Assembly: GCF_900142775.1 (NCBI RefSeq)
Contig: NZ_FRCC01000005.1
Coordinates: 186,001-250,000 of the forward strand
Source: Flavobacterium flevense
GTDB lineage: Bacteria > Bacteroidota > Bacteroidia > Flavobacteriales > Flavobacteriaceae
Direction: 5' to 3'
Length of the DNA stretch: 64,000 nt
The notes below the pieces were generated by a model. The model worked only from the letters and a program-made list of their open reading frames with translations, did not search any database and had not been told where the DNA came from. A program made the position numbers and the translations under genes. Positions 58,102-64,000 of this stretch are shown in pieces. The number at the start of each line of letters is the position of its first letter. Within the stretch, counting starts at the first letter, position 1.

Positions 58102-58626
58102 ATGAAAATATTAGGAATTGGTTCCCGAATTGCACATTCTGAATACGGAAAAGGAGTTATTACCAATGTATCATCAACTGAGTACTGGGTAACATTTATT
58201 GAAAACGGATTAGAAACAATTCCGCTAGATGATAATTTTGAGATTATCGAAGCAGCTGAAAATGAAGTAGACACAGTAAGTTTTTCAGAGGTAGAGAAAA
58301 GTTTAAGGGATCTTCTGAAAAAATGGTCGGATGTTTCCGAAATTGTACCTATTGGTGATAAGTGGAAAGGCGGAAAAATGATTTTAGAACCCGGACAAGC
58401 CGGATTAGCTTCAAAAGAAATCCCTATTGATACTTTTTTTCATAAAATTGTAATGGTCAGAGACCGGATTCGTGTCATGGAACAGAAAATCAATTCGAGC
58501 AAATTAGAAGAAACTGAAAAAATAGATTTACAGCAATACATTACCAGAATATACGGAAGTCTGACTTCCTTTAATATTTTATTTAAATCACCAACGAACC
58601 ATTTTGTAGGAGAAAAATCAAAATAA
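58102..58626 (+). CDS. Hypothetical protein with tudor-like N-terminus
   Basis: This 174-residue cytosolic protein begins GIGSRIAHSEYGKGVITNVSST, recalling the small beta-barrel seen at the C-terminus of UvrD-type helicases (G-x-V-x-H-x-x-F-G-x-G-x-V). A helical second half follows. I do not recognise the family. It lies 130 bases upstream of the LETM1-related gene, in the same direction. Confidence 0.7.
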   Translation: MKILGIGSRIAHSEYGKGVITNVSSTEYWVTFIENGLETIPLDDNFEIIEAAENEVDTVSFSEVEKSLRDLLKKWSDVSEIVPIGDKWKGGKMILEPGQAGLASKEIPIDTFFHKIVMVRDRIRVMEQKINSSKLEETEKIDLQQYITRIYGSLTSFNILFKSPTNHFVGEKSK

Positions 58627-58758
58627 AAAAGGAAATTATTAGCATTGGCTTCTGAAAAATATAAAATTCGAAAATTAACTAAAATTGATTATTAATTAAA
58701 GATAACTTATAAAATAAAACCATAAAAACACATAGCTTTGTAGCATCAAAATAAGAGT

Positions 58759-59958
58759 ATGATTAACCCTTCTGCATCTGGTTGGATTGATAAATTTTTT
58801 ATCACGCAGGGATTCACAAAACAGGATGTTTTGCTGGATACTGATTTATTTTATAAAAAAATCAGAGCAACCGGTTTTATCTATGGGCATATCATTTCAT
58901 TTGAAACTCCTAATTTTATTGATACAACAGGATGGGTACAAAATGAGAAACCTAAAGTTTCCCTGTTGAATACTCTATATGGAATTTATGGGTTAACAAC
59001 ACATGATTTTGACAGTCATGCTTTTATCAAAAAGTGTCTTGATTTTTATGATAAAATGCATCCTCAGGGATTCAATTTATTTAAAAAGGTTTTGCCTAAT
59101 GGTTCTGCTTCTTTAAATCTGGAAAAAATTATAGATAACAGGGTTCAGACGAATGTAGATATTATCAACAAGAATTTTTCGCATATTGTGACGAATGCAC
59201 TTCTTTTTATAGATGTTTTAGCTTTTAGACAATATTTAATTCATGGAGAAATACCTGAAAAATATCTAAAAAAAATTGAAGAAGCAGTAATCAATATTGT
59301 GAGTTTAGCTTTGAAAATAAAAACTAATAAATCTAATTATGATGATTTATTGATCAAGCTTTTTGAGGCATCTGTACGCTACAGTAAGTTTTCTAAAATT
59401 ACTGCGTTAAATTTAGAAGAACTCAATTTAGACTATTTTGAAGCTGATTTAGAAAAATACTACCTGATTGATATGGCAGGTATGGCATTATGGAGTGATG
59501 GCAAAATTGAAAATGAAGAAATTTATTTTTTACACAAACTGGCTCAAAATATTAAAGTAGCAGCTGATTTTGTATCTGAGAGTATAACAAATACAGATAT
59601 CTTTATAAAACAATATAAAAAACAAATCCCTTATTTTAATTATTCAAATCCGGTAAAACATTTTTATGATCAAACAACGCAAAATGTTATTACCCTCATT
59701 AGTCGCAATAAAAACAGATTAATCAAAGAAATTGTAGGCAGTAAGGAATTGATGCTTTTATTAGCTTATTCGACCCGCAGAGATTTAAATGAAAAAGAAA
59801 AAAAGAAAGTAAAAAAACAATTATTGGATATTTGTAAAACAATTCCATCCTTAACTATTTTTTTACTTCCCGGCGGAAGCTTATTACTTCCAATTCTTAT
59901 AAAGTTTATCCCTACATTACTTCCTTCTGCATTCAATGAAAATTTAGATAATGAATAA
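58759..59958 (+). CDS. LETM1-related (biofilm-associated type) protein
   Basis: This 399-residue protein has a helical N-terminal and middle region with a TerB-like stretch (MALWSDGKIENEEIYFLHKLA) and a C-terminal LETM1-like segment (KKVKKQLLDICKTIPSLTIFLLPGGSLLLPILIKFIP, one hydrophobic helix). In Flavobacteriaceae such proteins are annotated as LETM1-related and linked to biofilm. LETM1 in mitochondria is a cation exchanger; the bacterial role is unknown. A TAGCTTTG -7 box is at 58733-58740. Confidence 0.82.
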   Translation: MINPSASGWIDKFFITQGFTKQDVLLDTDLFYKKIRATGFIYGHIISFETPNFIDTTGWVQNEKPKVSLLNTLYGIYGLTTHDFDSHAFIKKCLDFYDKMHPQGFNLFKKVLPNGSASLNLEKIIDNRVQTNVDIINKNFSHIVTNALLFIDVLAFRQYLIHGEIPEKYLKKIEEAVINIVSLALKIKTNKSNYDDLLIKLFEASVRYSKFSKITALNLEELNLDYFEADLEKYYLIDMAGMALWSDGKIENEEIYFLHKLAQNIKVAADFVSESITNTDIFIKQYKKQIPYFNYSNPVKHFYDQTTQNVITLISRNKNRLIKEIVGSKELMLLLAYSTRRDLNEKEKKKVKKQLLDICKTIPSLTIFLLPGGSLLLPILIKFIPTLLPSAFNENLDNE

Positions 59959-59959
59959 A

Positions 59960-59984
59960 AAAAATCGCCCTGATGGCGATTTTT
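59960..59984. terminator. Bidirectional hairpin terminator
   Basis: The stem AAAAATCGCC / GGCGATTTTT is followed by a T run, between the LETM1-related gene and the convergent carbonic anhydrase. Confidence 0.88.
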
Positions 59985-59990
59985 TTTTGT

Positions 59991-60626
59991 TTATAAGCTT
60001 AATTGGTAAACTTCATCGAGCTCAACATTCGAACTAATATTTACATTTAAATCGGTTACAAATCCTGAATTCAATCCGTAAACCCAACCGTGCAAGGTTA
60101 AATCCTGTCCGTTTTTCCAGGCTCCCTGTACAATTGAAGTTTTAGCTAAATCAAAAACCTGCTCTTTAGCATTGATTTCAACAAAAGCATTAAAACGCTC
60201 CGTTTCGTCTTTGATTGAATTCAAATACACATTATGCATGCGATAAACGTCTTTAATATGCCTGATCCAGTTATCAATAATCCCTATAGATTGATTTCCC
60301 ATTGCAGCTTTAATTCCTCCACAGCCATAATGTCCGCAAACAATAACGTGTTTCACTTTTAAAACATTCACAGCATAATCCAGTACACTAAGCATATTCA
60401 TATCAGAATGCACAACCATATTAGCGATATTTCGATGTACAAAAACCTCACCCGGCTTAGCACCAATAATTTCGTTAGCCGGTACACGACTATCAGAACA
60501 TCCTATCCACAACAAGGGCGGAGTTTGTCCTTTAGCCAAATCTGCAAAATAATTAGGGTCTTTCTCTAATGCTTTCTCAACCCATTCTTTATTATTATCT
60601 AATATTTTTTTATAAAAATCGACCAT
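59991..60626 (-). CDS. Beta-class carbonic anhydrase (SulP-linked)
   Basis: This 211-residue zinc enzyme interconverts CO2 and bicarbonate. Zinc ligands are C43 (GCSDSR), H99 and C102 (CGHYGCGG), with the D45/R47 pair. It is paralogous to the enzyme at 44288-44914 and starts 51 bases after the SulP transporter gene, in the same direction. This linkage suggests that it supplies or consumes the bicarbonate moved by the transporter. Confidence 0.95.
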   Translation of the reverse strand: MVDFYKKILDNNKEWVEKALEKDPNYFADLAKGQTPPLLWIGCSDSRVPANEIIGAKPGEVFVHRNIANMVVHSDMNMLSVLDYAVNVLKVKHVIVCGHYGCGGIKAAMGNQSIGIIDNWIRHIKDVYRMHNVYLNSIKDETERFNAFVEINAKEQVFDLAKTSIVQGAWKNGQDLTLHGWVYGLNSGFVTDLNVNISSNVELDEVYQLSL

Positions 60627-60677
60627 CTTAATTTTATTTTATAGTATTTATTTTTTTTCTCTCTGACTCCAACCGTT

Positions 60678-62315
60678 TTAGAAAACTTCTTTTTTTACCA
60701 CTACCCTTTTGGCTACATCATAATAATGCTCAATGGTAACATGATTTGGAATTTCATCTGTATTTTCTAATTGATATGCTTTTTTAAAGCCTTTCAATTT
60801 TACTTTAATATTTTCATCTACAGCTCTGGTAGATTTAAATTCTTTAATTAAATCTAAGATATCATGAGCAATATACACCGTATCATGAGCTGTAATTATA
60901 ACTTTTGAATTTTCAGGAATTGATTTTAAAGTGCTTTTAATTGCTGCTTTATTCAGGAAAGAAACTTCCTGAGCTAAATCGATGTGAATAATGTCTCCAT
61001 CAGCATATTCTTCTTTTTTGAAAGTATAGGCTCTTTTTAAATTTCCTTTCAAAACAAAAATGACACTGATAATGATTCCCAGCATTACTCCTTTTAGTAA
61101 ATCAGTAGCAACAACGGCAATCATAGTGGCTATAAAAGGAACAAACTGATATTTTCCTTTTTCCCAAAAATGCTTAATTGTAGCAGGTTTAGCTAATTTA
61201 TATCCAACTAAAATTAATATGGTTGCTAAAGTAGCCAATGGAATTTTATTTAAAATTACAGGAATAGCCAGCACACTTATTAATAATAAAACACCATGAA
61301 TAATAGTAGACATTTTAGACTTTGCACCAGCATTACTGTTTGCTGATGATCTTACAACTACCGAAGTCATTGGTAATCCGCCTAATAATGAACTGATAAT
61401 ATTACCAACACCCTGGGCTTTTAATTCCACATTTGTATTCGTATATCTTTTTTGCGAATCGAGCCTGTCTGAAGCTTCAATACATAATAATGTTTCAATG
61501 GAAGCTACAACCGCTATCGTTATTGCAATAGTCCAGACTTTAGGATTAGTCAATCCTGAAAAATTAGGGACAACAATAATTTCTTTAAAGTCATCAATTG
61601 AAGTAGGAACAGGCAATGAAACCAAATGTTCATTTGCAATAGCTAATGAGCTGCCTGTACTAAGAAAGATTTCATTTAAAATAATACCGGCAATAACAGC
61701 AATTAAAGCTCCGGGAACTAATTTAAATTTCTTTAAAAAAGCGACTTTCTCCCATGAAATAAGAATAACTAAAGAAACTAAAGTCACAATTATAGCACCT
61801 AACTGAAAATGATCAAAAACCCTAAATAGTGATGATATAGTATTATCTCCATCCATTTGAGAAAAAGACTGATCTCCTTCAAAATCAGCATCATAACCAA
61901 AAGCGTGTGGCAATTGTTTTAAAATAATTATAATTCCAATACCCGCAAGCATACCTTCAATTACATTAGTGGGGAAATAGTTAGAAATACTTCCGGCTTT
62001 AACAAAACCTAATAGTAACTGAATAATTCCGGCAATAAAAACGGCACATAAAAAGATATCGAAAGCTCCTAAATCAGTAATTGCAGTAAGAATAATGGCG
62101 GTCAAACCAGCAGCAGGACCGGAAACACTAATATGAGACTGGCTCAAATAGCCCACAACTATACCTCCTACTATACCTGCAATAATACCTGAAAAAAGTG
62201 GCGCGCCAGAAGCCATTGCAATACCTAAACACAATGGTAAAGCTACCAAGAAAACCACTAAACCTGAAGCAAAATCAGATTTAAGGTTGGCAAAAAGATT
62301 AATTTTTTTTGTCAT
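60678..62315 (-). CDS. SulP family inorganic anion transporter
   Basis: This 545-residue inner membrane protein has about 10-12 hydrophobic segments, starting FASGLVVFLVALPLCLGIAMASGAP, with VSGPAAGLTAI. A cytosolic STAS-like C-terminal domain (about 450-530; HIDLAQEVSFLNKAAIKSTL) is present. SulP members carry sulfate, bicarbonate or other anions. Linkage with carbonic anhydrase favours bicarbonate, in the manner of BicA, but this is an inference. Confidence 0.92.
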   Translation of the reverse strand: MTKKINLFANLKSDFASGLVVFLVALPLCLGIAMASGAPLFSGIIAGIVGGIVVGYLSQSHISVSGPAAGLTAIILTAITDLGAFDIFLCAVFIAGIIQLLLGFVKAGSISNYFPTNVIEGMLAGIGIIIILKQLPHAFGYDADFEGDQSFSQMDGDNTISSLFRVFDHFQLGAIIVTLVSLVILISWEKVAFLKKFKLVPGALIAVIAGIILNEIFLSTGSSLAIANEHLVSLPVPTSIDDFKEIIVVPNFSGLTNPKVWTIAITIAVVASIETLLCIEASDRLDSQKRYTNTNVELKAQGVGNIISSLLGGLPMTSVVVRSSANSNAGAKSKMSTIIHGVLLLISVLAIPVILNKIPLATLATILILVGYKLAKPATIKHFWEKGKYQFVPFIATMIAVVATDLLKGVMLGIIISVIFVLKGNLKRAYTFKKEEYADGDIIHIDLAQEVSFLNKAAIKSTLKSIPENSKVIITAHDTVYIAHDILDLIKEFKSTRAVDENIKVKLKGFKKAYQLENTDEIPNHVTIEHYYDVAKRVVVKKEVF

Positions 62316-62394
62316 AATACAATTATATTTTATAATATGAATTGAAACCCTATTACTTAAATACAGTTAAAATTCTAAATGTTCCATAAAAGTG

Positions 62395-62679
62395 TCATGC
62401 TCTGTCAGGTGGAGGAGTAAATATCGATTTAGAAACATTATCATGTTTCGATAAATTTGTAGAAAGAATTAAACTTTTTACCAGTGTCTTTTTTAATTCT
62501 GACACTACAGCAGAAGTCTCCAGATAAACTAAATTTTTCACTTCTTTTTTTGCATGCTCTTCCTCTGATAAACTATAAAACATAGCAGTATCAGTAGACT
62601 TTTCTATCATTTTTACAATTGTAGGAGTTGACAAAAAAGCAATGAAAAGAAATAAAAAAAAATGTGCTATTAATTTCAT
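62395..62679 (-). CDS. Small hypothetical exported or membrane-anchored protein
   Basis: This 94-residue protein has a hydrophobic N-terminus (LIAHFFLFLFIAFLSTPTIVK), which could be a signal or an anchor, then a polar helical part (LSEEEHAKKEVKNLVYLE) and a KSIFTPPPDRA end. I know no family. It lies upstream of the SulP gene on the same strand, 79 bases away, and may be co-transcribed. Confidence 0.65.
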   Translation of the reverse strand: MKLIAHFFLFLFIAFLSTPTIVKMIEKSTDTAMFYSLSEEEHAKKEVKNLVYLETSAVVSELKKTLVKSLILSTNLSKHDNVSKSIFTPPPDRA

Positions 62680-62824
62680 AGTGGTAAAATTAAACTTAAA
62701 AAAACAAATTTATCCTAATGAAACACTATTTTTTTAAAAAAATTAACATTATTATTATACCCCGTAAAGTAGAGAAACAGAAAAAAAGCACCTAATCAAC
62801 CATAAGTTAAATTGATTGTTTTTT

Positions 62825-62832
62825 TATATTTG
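62825..62832 (+). promoter_or_regulatory. -7 box of oxyR (TATATTTG)
   Basis: It matches TAnnTTTG and lies 19 bases before the oxyR ATG. A TTG is present upstream at 62812 but only 10 bases away, so the -33 element is uncertain. Confidence 0.5.
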
Positions 62833-62851
62833 TATCAAAAACATCTATTTT

Positions 62852-63793
62852 ATGACAATCACCCAACTTAAATATGTACTAGCTGTAGCTGAACACAAAA
62901 ACTTTACACTTGCCGCCGAAAAATGTTTTGTAACACAGCCCACATTAAGTATGCAAATCCAAAAAATTGAGGATGAACTGAATATCCAAATTTTTGACCG
63001 TACTAAAAAACCCATCCAACTTACTGATATTGGACAAAAAATTGTCACTCAGGCTAAAAATATTGTCAATGAAGCCGATAGAATTCAGGATATTGTAGAA
63101 CAACAAAAAGGTTTTATTGGCGGCGAATTTCGTCTAGGCATTATTCCTACCATTATGCCTACCTTATTACCTATGTTTTTAAATAATTTTATAAAAAAAC
63201 ATCCCAAAGTAAAACTTATCATTGAAGAATTAAATACAGAAGAAATTATTACCAAACTCAATAATGGCCATTTAGATGCTGCTATTGCTGCTACTCCATT
63301 AATGGAAGAAAAGATAAAAGAAATTGTATTGTATTTTGAACCTTTTGTAGCGTATATCCCTGAAAGTCATCATAACTTTCAGAAAAAAGAAATTGAAATC
63401 AGTGACTTAAATCTGGATGAAATTTTATTATTACAAGACGGACACTGTTTTAGAGACGGAATTTTAAATTTATGTAAAAACAACACCCGAAACGAAGGCA
63501 ATCATTTTCAGATAGAAAGCGGGAGTTTTGAAACCTTAATAAAGCTTGCTGATGAAGGTTTAGGAACCACACTTCTGCCTTATTTACATACGTTAGATTT
63601 AAAGGAATCTGATAAAATTAAGCTACGTCATTTTGCTGAGCCAAAACCGGCAAGAGAAGTGAGTTTAATTTTTCCAAAAAGCGAATTAAAAATACAAATT
63701 ATAGAAGCTCTAAGAAGCACGATTGCAGGAGTAATTAAAGGAGCCATTGTTTTCCAGAATGTGCAAATTATTAGTCCGCTTCAGAAAAAATAG
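62852..63793 (+). CDS. oxyR: OxyR-type LysR regulator (peroxide sensor)
   Basis: This 313-residue LysR-family activator runs from the ATG at 62852 (MTITQLKYVLAVAEHKNFT); the 12 codons further upstream do not belong to it. The helix-turn-helix has FTLAAEKCFVTQPTLSMQIQ. The redox pair sits at C199 and C208 in LLQDGHCFRDGILNLC, the same numbering and spacing as in E. coli OxyR, so peroxide sensing by disulfide formation is expected. Likely targets include katG at 45432, though no shared site could be proven here. It is divergent from the 62395-62679 gene. Confidence 0.92.
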   Translation: MTITQLKYVLAVAEHKNFTLAAEKCFVTQPTLSMQIQKIEDELNIQIFDRTKKPIQLTDIGQKIVTQAKNIVNEADRIQDIVEQQKGFIGGEFRLGIIPTIMPTLLPMFLNNFIKKHPKVKLIIEELNTEEIITKLNNGHLDAAIAATPLMEEKIKEIVLYFEPFVAYIPESHHNFQKKEIEISDLNLDEILLLQDGHCFRDGILNLCKNNTRNEGNHFQIESGSFETLIKLADEGLGTTLLPYLHTLDLKESDKIKLRHFAEPKPAREVSLIFPKSELKIQIIEALRSTIAGVIKGAIVFQNVQIISPLQKK

Positions 63794-63820
63794 CGTCAAA
63801 AATGCTACATTTTTGACGCT
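63792..63820. terminator. Bidirectional terminator overlapping both stop codons
   Basis: A 13 bp stem (AGCGTCAAAAATG / CATTTTTGACGCT) has a 3-base loop. It includes the last bases of the oxyR stop codon and the stop codon of the convergent gene. Confidence 0.82.
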
Positions 63821-64000
63821 GGTTTAGCATTTTTTATTTCAACTGCTGAAAGATATTTTCGCAGTTCCGGTTTTTCTTTAGTATAATAGTTGAGCCAGTT
63901 ATTAAGATGCTCTAATTCATAAGGTAATAAATTTTTAACGGCTTTTTTAAGCTCTTTTACAAATAAGTCAGGAGCATGACTCACTCTTTCCAATACCGAT
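63805..64000 (-). CDS. C-terminal part of an unidentified protein (cut by window edge)
   Basis: The frame is open to the right edge, so only the last 64 residues are seen (SVLERVSHAPDLFVKELKKA, then LLPYELEHLNNWLNYYTKEK and the end). The internal TTG at 63993 is not needed as a start. The segment is helical and charged. I do not recognise the family. Confidence 0.6.
   Translation of the reverse strand, partial: SVLERVSHAPDLFVKELKKAVKNLLPYELEHLNNWLNYYTKEKPELRKYLSAVEIKNAKPASKM

Noticed and set aside
63805..63993. A complete 62-residue gene starting at the TTG at 63993
   Set aside because: The frame is open to the window edge, so it is more likely the end of a longer gene.

Overview
The window is AT-rich chromosomal DNA from a member of the Bacteroidota, almost certainly a flavobacterium (Flavobacterium or a close relative). 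The evidence is three giant secreted proteins ending in the type B sorting domain of the type IX secretion system, Bacteroidota-style promoters (TTG, then 16-19 bases, then TAnnTTTG), the bacillithiol enzyme BshC, a DUF4295 gene behind rpmB-rpmG, and a LETM1-related protein of the kind known from Flavobacteriaceae. Most of the window is ordinary core genome with short intergenic gaps and many convergent hairpin terminators. No prophage, CRISPR array, plasmid gene or biosynthetic cluster was seen.

Layout. 1-11.3 kb: the tail of a histidine kinase plus its response regulator, two tandem T9SS type B surface proteins, typA on the opposite strand, and a second, paralogous kinase/regulator pair. 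11.5-13.8 kb: rpsT, three tRNA-Glu genes and proS, all on the minus strand, with clear promoters in front of the tRNAs and proS. 13.8-20.6 kb: a Trp/Gly/Asn-repeat lipoprotein, a FadL-type outer-membrane protein, rimO, a small secreted protein, an amidase lipoprotein and a porin. 21-31 kb: a B12-type radical SAM protein, a 1357-residue T9SS protein with five Ig-like repeats, an MFS transporter, bshC and ndk. 31-41 kb: DUF721 and lipoprotein genes, a serine hydrolase, ftsY with a small membrane protein, rpmB-rpmG-DUF4295, a CinA protein, an FAH-family/Hpt pair, a DnaQ-like exonuclease and an acyltransferase E2. 41-48 kb: a secreted hypothetical protein, an ABC-F ATPase, a CDGSH protein, carbonic anhydrase, SemiSWEET and katG. 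48-57.4 kb: a fatty-acid beta-oxidation cluster (acyl-CoA synthetase, MarR regulator, hydroxyacyl-CoA dehydrogenase/enoyl hydratase, thiolase, acyl-CoA dehydrogenase). 57.4-64 kb: DUF4251 and LETM1-related genes, a SulP transporter with a second carbonic anhydrase, and an OxyR regulator.

The most unusual region lies inside the beta-oxidation cluster. Between the dehydrogenase/hydratase gene and the thiolase gene sits a 1.2 kb block with a small HUH (Y1, IS200-like) transposase and three roughly 220 bp tandem units. The units are built from two kinds of hairpin: a GCTCC/GGAGC one next to GACCTGT, and a CCTC/GAGG one inside a 22 bp inverted repeat. The block begins exactly where a four-helix-bundle (23S IVS-type) reading frame breaks off after 14 codons, so it appears to have removed that gene. 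A second small GC-rich inverted-repeat element separates the thiolase and acyl-CoA dehydrogenase genes. Other noncoding signals are a structured intergenic repeat present twice in opposite orientations (16.4 kb and 31.9 kb), a 24 bp inverted repeat in front of katG, and a palindrome plus paired 14 bp direct repeats in front of the MarR gene.

Functionally, OxyR and KatG suggest a peroxide response, with BshC adding thiol protection. SulP plus carbonic anhydrase suggests coupled anion (probably bicarbonate) transport and CO2 hydration. All identifications come from reading the sequence; no database search was run.
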